Below the pieces are notes generated by a model. The model did no database searches. It worked only from the letters and a program-made list of their open reading frames with translations, and was not told the origin of the DNA. A program made the translations under genes and the position numbers. Source: OLB7 sp966250335 (lineage in GTDB: Bacteria > Bacteroidota > Ignavibacteria > OLB7). From it: DNA of 64,000 nt. Below, in pieces: positions 51,442 to 58,008 of the stretch. Within the stretch, counting starts at the first letter, position 1. Every line of letters begins with the position of its first letter. The DNA is taken from positions 34,142 through 98,141 of the forward strand of contig CBINGZ010000016.1 in assembly GCA_966250335.1 (NCBI GenBank), given 5' to 3'.

Positions 51442-52839
51442 TTAATACAGATCCCCCACCCTGAACGCCCTGTACGGAAAGTACCCGGTCTGCTCCACGA
51501 GCATCTCCCACTGCCGCCTGCCGTCATGGTCGACTTCGATGATACGCGAGGCAAGACCGTAGCAGATCAGTGTGTTCCCGTTCGCCAGCCTCTGGGCAAA
51601 ACCCTGGGCCGAACCGTAGATGATCGGATCGGCCCGGTATTCCCAGACGAGCTCGGCACGCCTGGCGTTCTCGTCCAGACGATACTCGACCGCGCGGCTC
51701 TGCGGCGGCTCATGGAGGTTGCCGTTGTCGAAGAGAAGGATGTTGCCGTTGGAGAGCCGGCGTATTCCGTGCTGGTGGCTGAATCCGTTCAGGTCGTCGT
51801 TGATGAAGGTGAACTCGTTCTTCCTGCCGCCGAGACGCCAGATGATGTCGCCGCTCCGCGAGTCGATCTTCACGACCTGGTCCGAGTTTCTGAACGAGAC
51901 CATGAGATTATCGTCACGATCGATCTCGATCGCGTTCATGTGCCATGGGTTGACGTTCGCGCCGGTAAGAGAGATATCGGGCATTGCCTCCTCCACCCCG
52001 AGATGGTCGAACGAGCGCCAGAGAAACGGTGCGGCGCCGGGGCGATGATATTCCAGGATCTGCCCCGTCACACTCGCGTCGGCCCGGCCTCCAATCGAGG
52101 TAAGGTCGGTCACCCTGCGGTCGTAGCCGTAGAGCGCATGGCCGCCGTCGGTGACCCTCAGCTCATGGACGCCTGTTTCGGTGGAGGCGGTGGAGGCAAA
52201 CTCCCGCACCACGTTCCCCAGATTATCGAGTTCCAGGAACCTGGCGGGACCGCCGTCATACGCCGTGTAGGCGGTGTAGCGGCCGTTCGGCTGTTTCTGA
52301 AAATCGACCACCGGACGTGTGAACGTCCGGTACCACCGCAGCTTCCCTCCATTGTCGATGATGATCGCATGGAAGGTCCCGCTCGTCTCCGCGTTCGTGA
52401 GGCCGACCAGGGTGTAGCCGGGGGTCGGGGAGCTATTCAGAGGGATCGACCAGGCGGGGATCTCCGAGGGAAGAGCGCCCGTCGTCAAGGTCATGACGGT
52501 CGATCGCGCGCTATCCCCGTCGGCCGACACCGCGCATGCCCGGAAGAGGTATCGGGTGGAGTGATCGAGCCCCAGCACCGGAACCGTCATGCCGGCCCCG
52601 GGATCGTCGACGGTCGGAGTCCGCTCCCACGTGATCGAGTCGGCGGAATATTCGACGAAGGCGGTCGCCGCGTTCTCTGCCCGGAGCACCGCAACGGCGC
52701 TGAGGACGTTGTTCGGGTTTGCCCGTACCTCATCAAGCCCGGCGACGGGATGGAGTGATGGCCCGGAGGTATCGCTGCAGGATACGAGCAGAGTGAGGAA
52801 GATCGCGAGCGATGCGGGGAGAGAGTAGCGTGGGGTCAT
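51442..52839 (-). CDS. Arylsulfotransferase-family lipoprotein
   Basis: A 465-residue lipoprotein started at ATG 52839 (LPASLAIFLTLLVSC, lipobox Cys21). Residues about 25-125 form a fibronectin-III-like domain (LDHSTRYLFRACAVSADGDS). Residues about 140-460 are a six-bladed propeller of the arylsulfotransferase (ASST) type: DNGGKLRWYRTF, NPWHMNAIEIDRDDNLMVSF, VVKIDSRSGDIIWRLGG, FSHQHGIRRLSNGNILLFDN. True ASSTs transfer sulfate between phenols through a catalytic His; HMNAI and HQHGI supply candidate His residues. The activity of the Bacteroidota members is unproven. Confidence 0.88.
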   Translation of the reverse strand: MTPRYSLPASLAIFLTLLVSCSDTSGPSLHPVAGLDEVRANPNNVLSAVAVLRAENAATAFVEYSADSITWERTPTVDDPGAGMTVPVLGLDHSTRYLFRACAVSADGDSARSTVMTLTTGALPSEIPAWSIPLNSSPTPGYTLVGLTNAETSGTFHAIIIDNGGKLRWYRTFTRPVVDFQKQPNGRYTAYTAYDGGPARFLELDNLGNVVREFASTASTETGVHELRVTDGGHALYGYDRRVTDLTSIGGRADASVTGQILEYHRPGAAPFLWRSFDHLGVEEAMPDISLTGANVNPWHMNAIEIDRDDNLMVSFRNSDQVVKIDSRSGDIIWRLGGRKNEFTFINDDLNGFSHQHGIRRLSNGNILLFDNGNLHEPPQSRAVEYRLDENARRAELVWEYRADPIIYGSAQGFAQRLANGNTLICYGLASRIIEVDHDGRRQWEMLVEQTGYFPYRAFRVGDLY

Positions 52840-53039
52840 AGAGGGTGTGTTGTCTGAAGGATGAGATAACGTTGGAGACCGGGTGTGCCCGGGGCAGAAG
52901 GAGAGAGCGGGCGCGTGAACCGGTATGAGGGGAAGCCTTTCGATCAACAGCCTGGAGGTTGGATCGTTCCCTTAGCTCGGAGGGCTATGGAGAGCACTAC
53001 GGCGCGATCTGGAACTCCACAACGCAATAGACCGAGACG

Positions 53040-53425
53040 TCGCCCGATGTGGAACTTTGAGCCGTTGACCCACTTGTGCTCTGTCGTAGTCTGCGAGATG
53101 GCTGCTCTCGAACGTCGACGGCAGCATCATAGTGTCGAAGATCGCCGCTGACGGTTGTCCGGTTCGTCCTTCGGCGATAGGCAGCAACATACAGCGATCG
53201 CCGCAAAGATGCCACGAGCGATCCATCGTCGGATCTGCTGGTAGACAACAGCTTACGGCGGCAGGCCGTTGGACAACATATCCCATTGCGCGCCCAGTGA
53301 CCGCTCCAGCGAACTGCATTGAAGACTTCGCGCAACGGATAGGTTTGCTGCGGAGTATCGTCCTTCATAAACGTACGGTAGGGAATAATGAATGCCCACT
53401 CGTCATCGGAGACATCATCTGATAG
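53040..53425 (-). pseudogene. Decayed IS5-family transposase fragment
   Basis: Three frames on the minus strand together spell the N-terminal half of an IS5-type transposase. Frame 1 (from about 53422) gives SDDEWAFIIPYRTFMKDD and then TPQQTYPLREVFNAVRW. Frame 2 (about 53282-53200) gives DMLSNGLPP-stop-AVVYQQIRRW, with a stop codon at 53253-53255 where Trp is expected. Frame 3 (about 53196-53045) gives MLLPIAEGRTGQPSAAIFD and then YDRAQ-VGQRLKVPHR. The catalytic C-terminal half is missing and no terminal inverted repeats are visible. At least two frameshifts and one nonsense change make it a dead remnant. It fills most of the gap 52840-53514. Confidence 0.8.
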
Positions 53426-53514
53426 ATTTTCCGGTTGTTCACACCAGAGCTCTTTCTACACCTGCCGATTTTATTCTCAAAAGTGCACAACAAGCTTTAG
53501 GCTCTTCAGCGACT

Positions 53515-54588
53515 CTACTTATGCATAAGCTGAATTCGTTTCAACCTTAATTCTGAAACGGCATTTTCAGTCTCGCATATTTCTTTTTTTATCTCACTGA
53601 TTGCGATCTCAAGCCGCGGTGGGACTCCTACACCTCCATATTTCGCTTTTTCGATGGACAAATTGTTCAAATTAGAAGTTTGTATATTCAACATAGCTTG
53701 CAGACCCAAAGCCTTAGTACGCAGCACCTTATCTTCTAACTGCTTTTCATCCCAATCTAATGATTGCTTTTTGTTATAATCCAATGATTTAATAGCAGCA
53801 TCTGAGATCTTTACGACATCGTGACAGATGTCTGAGATTTTACTCCCACCTTGCAAAGGCTCCTTTTCATTTAAATTCGAGCGATTATCGGATAGATTTT
53901 CTTGAGCAAGGGTGAGTTCTGTCATCAACTCAGAAATTTTCCTTGATAATTGGGGCAGGCTCATTCGATCAACAATTTGCCGCAATTCTAAGAGCAGAGC
54001 ACTCAATCTCTTACTTTGAGCCGATATGGAAGCCAGCGCTACTGCATGTTCATAGAACACATTAAGATCTTCATTTGTTACAGATTCACGAGCGAACAGT
54101 GTCAATGTAACTAGTTCGATCTCTGTATTACCCATGAGATAGTCCGCGACAGTGCTTGTCATTACCTCTGCAGCCATCCTAAACGGAAATCCGCCAACCC
54201 CAGTACCAAGCGCTGGGAATGCGATCAGACGAGCTTTTAGTGTATCAGCGAGTTGCAAGCATTTAAGGACCGCTGCACATACACTATCTTCGGTTGGATA
54301 TATAAGATTACCATAGTCAATAGTGACAGCATGAAAGATATATTTTGCCGAGAGATCACCGGCTGAAGTCACAGCGACATCACCCACTTTAAGGGGAACA
54401 TGTTTTCGTGCTTCTCGTCGAATATCCTCTCCTCCAGCCCTAAGTAGGGCCATAGATACCCCTCCACCCATTGTTAGATAGTTATCGTCAGAACTAACGA
54501 GCACATCAGCTCCAATGGCAGTAATATCTCCGTAGCAAACACGGAAAATCGACTCATTGATTTTATAATCCGATCTTCTCATCTGCAT
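53515..54588 (-). CDS. Macro-domain protein with helical C-terminus carrying an AK[Y/W]G-VPP motif
   Basis: A 357-residue cytoplasmic protein of clearly lower G+C than its neighbours. Residues about 12-165 are a macro (ADP-ribose-binding) domain: YGDITAIGADVLV, SSDDNYLTMGGGVSMALLRA and FPALGTGVGGFPF. The usual NAAN-type motif is SSDDN here. Residues about 175-357 are helical and Leu/Lys/Glu-rich. They end in a helical hairpin with I302-xxx-N-x8-AKYG-x3-VPP (302-324), followed by IAISEIKKEICETE. The same motif occurs in the partner encoded 17 nt upstream. It probably binds or removes ADP-ribose or a related nucleotide signal within a two-protein conflict system; this is inference. AGGGG precedes the ATG. 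Confidence 0.85.
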   Translation of the reverse strand: MQMRRSDYKINESIFRVCYGDITAIGADVLVSSDDNYLTMGGGVSMALLRAGGEDIRREARKHVPLKVGDVAVTSAGDLSAKYIFHAVTIDYGNLIYPTEDSVCAAVLKCLQLADTLKARLIAFPALGTGVGGFPFRMAAEVMTSTVADYLMGNTEIELVTLTLFARESVTNEDLNVFYEHAVALASISAQSKRLSALLLELRQIVDRMSLPQLSRKISELMTELTLAQENLSDNRSNLNEKEPLQGGSKISDICHDVVKISDAAIKSLDYNKKQSLDWDEKQLEDKVLRTKALGLQAMLNIQTSNLNNLSIEKAKYGGVGVPPRLEIAISEIKKEICETENAVSELRLKRIQLMHK

Positions 54589-54605
54589 TGCTATCCCCTC
54601 TTCTC

Positions 54606-55040
54606 TTATTGCGGAATGATAAGGTGCTTACCAGTTAGCCTGTTCAAGATGGAATGGAGTTTCAGCACCGTGCTCTGCACAGCATCTTCTGACTCTTTAA
54701 GATTATTAGCAATGATGGGCGGCACGAGAGCGCTGCCCCATTTTGCATATTGTTCTTTTGCCAATCGGTAATTTGCAGCATGTATTTCAGCTAAAGACAA
54801 TAGATGCTCGATCTCTTTTTCGTGATTTTCTATAGCCTTCTCACTTATCTTTTGCTGCACAACTTCCGTTTTCGTCTGCAATATCTCTTTTGCATTTTTT
54901 ATAGGATCGGCCGGTTCGTTTTCATTGATGTTTTGCTCAGCTCGCCTGCGTTCACGACGCTCTTGCACTATCTTATGGCCCTCAACGAACAAAAAATCAA
55001 CGGCTTTCATCAGAAGAGGAACTCCAACCAGTTCAATCAT
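54606..55040 (-). CDS. Small membrane-associated partner protein sharing the AK[Y/W]G-VPP motif
   Basis: A 144-residue protein of low G+C and no recognised family. The N-terminus (LVGVPLLMKAVDFLFVEG) is amphipathic or membrane-seeking, followed by the basic stretch QERRERRRAEQ. A polar linker leads to long helices (about 48-135) with I86-xxx-N-x8-AKWG-x3-VPP (86-108). This aligns ungapped with residues 302-324 of the macro protein (8 of 23 identical). AGAGG precedes the ATG. It is the first gene of the two-gene operon, 17 nt before the macro gene. A membrane effector or adaptor is my inference from N-terminus and shared module. Confidence 0.78.
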   Translation of the reverse strand: MIELVGVPLLMKAVDFLFVEGHKIVQERRERRRAEQNINENEPADPIKNAKEILQTKTEVVQQKISEKAIENHEKEIEHLLSLAEIHAANYRLAKEQYAKWGSALVPPIIANNLKESEDAVQSTVLKLHSILNRLTGKHLIIPQ

Positions 55041-55067
55041 ATTTAGCCTCTGTTAAGTTTTTATGAG

Positions 55068-55073
55068 TATAGC
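55068..55073 (-). promoter_or_regulatory. Possible -10 element of the two-gene operon
   Basis: TATACT on the minus strand lies 28 nt before ATG 55040. It is of the sigma-70 type rather than the TAnnTTTG form used elsewhere here, as might be expected for acquired DNA. Confidence 0.3.
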
Positions 55074-55080
55074 TTATTAA

Positions 55081-55152
55081 GCGTAAGCACCTGAGTTCTA
55101 AAGGCATTTAGACTTGCATCAACATTATAGCAGGGTCAGAGCATAAGCACCT
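55081..55152. repeat. Two 12-bp direct repeats between the operon and tRNA-Arg
   Basis: GCGTAAGCACCT (55081-55092) and GCATAAGCACCT (55141-55152) are exactly 60 bp apart, about six helical turns. They flank the region where the acquired DNA meets the tRNA gene. They could be regulator sites or remnants of integration. Confidence 0.45.
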
Positions 55153-55162
55153 AATATTTCAG

Positions 55163-55235
55163 CACGCCCGGAGGGACTCGAACCCCCAACCCTCAGATCC
55201 GAAGTCTGATGCTCTATCCATTGAGCTACGGACGC
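55163..55235 (-). tRNA. tRNA-Arg (anticodon UCG)
   Basis: A 73-nt cloverleaf on the minus strand. The acceptor arm is GCGTCCG/CGGGCGT, the D arm GCTC/GAGC, and the anticodon stem TCAGA/TCTGA with loop CTTCGGA (anticodon TCG, decoding CGA). The T arm is GGGGG/CCCTC with loop TTCGAGT. CCA is not encoded. The low-G+C operon begins beyond its 3' end, the usual side for integration. Confidence 0.95.
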
Positions 55236-55247
55236 GTATGTGCGCCG

Positions 55248-55277
55248 TCAACATAGCGACGGATCAGGAGATTTCAA
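55248..55277 (-). promoter_or_regulatory. Promoter of the tRNA-Arg gene
   Basis: On the minus strand TTG (55277-55275), a 19-nt spacer and TATGTTGA (55255-55248). Transcription would begin a few nt before the tRNA 5' end at 55235. Confidence 0.6.
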
Positions 55278-55325
55278 ACGGGATAGTGGGGCTTTGCGAT
55301 ACACAAGCTTGCCCCGGCCTGGGGG

Positions 55326-56615
55326 CTATGCGCGGCGCAGAAGAGCTCCGAAGAAGCCGTCGGGAGAATCGGGCTCGGATGTGGGGAGGGTGCGGAAGAA
55401 CGGACCCTCCGTAGGGAGAGAATCGATGGGGCGGACGGGCTCGGAGCTCCACCCTTCCGTGCGGGAAAGAAACGACTCCACCTGCACTTCGTTCTCGACG
55501 CGTAGGAGCGAGCAGGTGGCGTAGAGCATCAGGCCGCCCGGTTTTACCAGCGGGGCGTACTCGTCGAGGATTTCGTGCTGGAGACGGGTGACGCGGCCGA
55601 TCATCGATTCGTCGAGGGCGAGCCGGGCGCCGGGGTTGCGGCGGAGAACGCCGGTGCCGGAACAGGGGGCGTCGATCATCACAGCGTCGAACGTTCCGAG
55701 CAACGAGTCACGACGCGATGTGTACGCCTCGTGCTCCATGATCCTGACGTTCTGGGCGCCGCTCCGCTTCAGGCGGGGACGGAGCTCGGCGAGACGACGG
55801 CTGTTGACGTCGTGGGCGGTGATCCCTCCCCTCCCCTTCATGATCGCGGCCATGTGGAGCGCCTTTCCTCCCGCCCCGGCGCAGGCGTCGAAGACGTTCC
55901 AGGTGGGACGCGGATCCAGGGTGAGCGAGAGGAGCTGGCTCCCCTCGTCCTGCAGCTCGAACCATCCCATCTTGAACTCCGGGATCGCGTTGGCGTTCAG
56001 ACGGCGACGGAGGATCACCGCGTCGGAGGAATATCGGCCCTCGATGCAGTCGATATCACGACTCCGCAGCCGCGCGATCAGCGTGTCGCGATCGGCGTTC
56101 AGCCTGTTGGCCCGCAGCGTGATCGGGGCCTGACGGTTCAGCGCCTCCAGCAGCGCCGATGCGCCGGCCCCATGTTCCTCCATGATCCCTGCAACAAACC
56201 ACTCGGGAAGCGAGTAGCGGATCGCCGAGCGCATCGGCTCGTCGAGCGTTGCGGCCTCCTCCTCGGCGGCGCGGAGCCGGGCTCGGATATCGGCGACCTG
56301 CGCGGGGGCAAGGTGCGTCCCCTCGGCGATGTCGGCGACGCTCAGATCGGCGCCGGCGGGGAGCGCGGCAAGCTGGATCGACGCCTCTCTGTCGGGCGTG
56401 GCCTTCCGCACGATCTCCCGCAGAAGAACCCGCACCCTGAGGACGTTACGGAGCGCGTTGTAGACCGTCTCCGAGATGGCCCCCCTGTCCCTGGAGCCCA
56501 GGTAGCGCCTGTCGCGGAAGAACCGGCTGATGGTGATGTCGGCGGGGAACGTCGGCCGTCGCAGAATCTCCGCGAGAAGCTCGTGACAATGCCCGATGAT
56601 CGAGGAGGGTTTCAC
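55326..56615 (-). CDS. RsmB/NOP-family rRNA (cytosine-C5) methyltransferase
   Basis: A 429-residue enzyme. The N-terminal NusB-like helical region (about 1-130) includes DRRYLGSRDRGAISETVYNA. The SAM-binding Rossmann domain (about 215-425) has the signature FDACAGAGGKALHMAAI. Both cysteines of the C5-methyltransferase mechanism are present: C318 (DAPCSGTGVLRRNPG) and C368 (YATCSLL). RsmB methylates C967 of 16S rRNA in E. coli; NOP-family paralogues modify other sites, so the exact target is uncertain. SAM is the methyl donor. It lies downstream of tsaD on the same strand with a 105-bp gap. Confidence 0.93.
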   Translation of the reverse strand: MKPSSIIGHCHELLAEILRRPTFPADITISRFFRDRRYLGSRDRGAISETVYNALRNVLRVRVLLREIVRKATPDREASIQLAALPAGADLSVADIAEGTHLAPAQVADIRARLRAAEEEAATLDEPMRSAIRYSLPEWFVAGIMEEHGAGASALLEALNRQAPITLRANRLNADRDTLIARLRSRDIDCIEGRYSSDAVILRRRLNANAIPEFKMGWFELQDEGSQLLSLTLDPRPTWNVFDACAGAGGKALHMAAIMKGRGGITAHDVNSRRLAELRPRLKRSGAQNVRIMEHEAYTSRRDSLLGTFDAVMIDAPCSGTGVLRRNPGARLALDESMIGRVTRLQHEILDEYAPLVKPGGLMLYATCSLLRVENEVQVESFLSRTEGWSSEPVRPIDSLPTEGPFFRTLPTSEPDSPDGFFGALLRRA

Positions 56616-56720
56616 GCGGATGTCGTGTTGAAAATCGTGTCGGATGCTGCGCGGAACTGAGAGGGACCCGGACGGTCCGGGAGATCAATCGGGAAAAGAT
56701 ATCGAGCTACGATATCGGAC

Positions 56721-57773
56721 TCAGCTCCCCGGCGTTATCGTGTCGCGCGCGGCCGTCTTTCGTCCGGCGCGGATCATGGAGGCTCTGGCGGTTACAGTGA
56801 GCGGGGCGAAGGCCCCCTGGAGATACTTGTGCCATCCCACCACCCCGATCATGGCGGCGTTGTCGGTGCCGTAGATGGGACGGACGGTGTAGAAGGTCAT
56901 CCCCCGTTTCGCGCACTCCTCGGCGGCGACGGCGCGCAGACGGCTGTTGGCGGCGACGCCGCCGACGATCGCGAGTCGGGTCAGCCCGTGGGTCTCGGCG
57001 GCGCGGAACGCCTTCGTCGTCAGCGTGTCGACGATCGCCTCCTGGTACGACGCGCAGATGTCGGCCAGCGCCTCCCCCGTCGGCGGGGCCGTGGGGTGGT
57101 TGTCGCGGATAAAATATCGCAATGATGTCTTCAGGCCGCTGAAGCTGAAATCGAGGCTTTCCTTGCCGAGCGAACCGCGCGGGAACGCATGCGCCCTGGG
57201 ATTTCCTCCGGCGGCGATCGAGTCGACCAGCGGCCCTCCGGGATAGCCGAGCCCGAGGAGTTTCGCCCCCTTGTCGAACGCCTCGCCGGCGGCATCGTCG
57301 CGGGTCGCTCCCAATAATTCATAGTCGCCGACCGACTTCACTATGTAGAGAAGCGTATGTCCGCCGGAGACGACGAGGGCGAGATAGGGGAACTCGATAT
57401 TCTTCTCCTCGATCATCACCGAGAGGAGATGCGCCTCGATATGATGGACGGAGATGAGCGGCTTCCCGAGCCCGACCGCCAGCCCCTTGGCGGCGTTGAC
57501 CCCGACGAGGAGACTGCCGACCAGACCCGGCTCGGTCGTCACGGCGATCGCGTCGAGATCGGCGAAGGTCGCCCCGGCCTTCTCCAGCGCACCGCGGATC
57601 GCGGGGACGATCGACTTGAGATGACGGCGCGACGCAAGCTCCGGCACGACCCCCCCCCAGGCGCCGTGCTCCTGCTGCGATGTGATGATCAGGGAGACGA
57701 CCTCCCCGTCACGGATGACGGCGGTCGATGTCTCATCGCAGGACGATTCGATTGCTAGAAGAGTTCCGGACAT
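56721..57773 (-). CDS. tsaD: tRNA N6-adenosine threonylcarbamoyltransferase TsaD
   Basis: A 350-residue enzyme that transfers the threonylcarbamoyl group to A37 of ANN-decoding tRNAs (t6A), with TsaB and TsaE. IESSCDETSTAVI is the ASKHA-type opening. The metal ligands H111 and H115 are in SVHHIEAH, at the same numbers as the E. coli enzyme. GGHTLLYI, GEAFDKGAKLLGLGYPGG and FSFSGLKTS are conserved blocks, and GTDNAAMIG closes the metal site. TsaB and TsaE genes are not in the window. The last about 40 residues are slightly longer than in E. coli. Confidence 0.97.
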   Translation of the reverse strand: MSGTLLAIESSCDETSTAVIRDGEVVSLIITSQQEHGAWGGVVPELASRRHLKSIVPAIRGALEKAGATFADLDAIAVTTEPGLVGSLLVGVNAAKGLAVGLGKPLISVHHIEAHLLSVMIEEKNIEFPYLALVVSGGHTLLYIVKSVGDYELLGATRDDAAGEAFDKGAKLLGLGYPGGPLVDSIAAGGNPRAHAFPRGSLGKESLDFSFSGLKTSLRYFIRDNHPTAPPTGEALADICASYQEAIVDTLTTKAFRAAETHGLTRLAIVGGVAANSRLRAVAAEECAKRGMTFYTVRPIYGTDNAAMIGVVGWHKYLQGAFAPLTVTARASMIRAGRKTAARDTITPGS

Positions 57774-57934
57774 CCGGTCGATCCCGATCTGATGAGGGAG
57801 CCGGCCCGCCGATCAGGGGCGTGGCCGACGTGAAGAAGTTGCCGATAATCGTCGGATAATAAGAAACGGCGCCCCCGTTCGGCCGATTCCATTTGCTACG
57901 GAATGTCACGGGCCCGTACGCTGTTAGTTCAATG

Positions 57935-57965
57935 TTGAACCGCGAGAGGAGAAAGGATAGCTTTG
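57935..57965 (+). promoter_or_regulatory. Textbook promoter of the VWA membrane-protein gene
   Basis: TTG (57935-57937), a 20-nt spacer and TAGCTTTG (57958-57965), a perfect TAnnTTTG. The leader to the GTG start at 58009 is about 40 nt. Confidence 0.7.
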
Positions 57966-58008
57966 CCTCCCGGTTTCCGAGCATTCCATACCAACACCAG
58001 AGTCCGCA

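Noticed and set aside
53430..55235. A classical tRNA-borne integrative element
   Set aside because: No integrase gene and no second copy of the tRNA 3' end were found; only the low-G+C content and position support acquisition.
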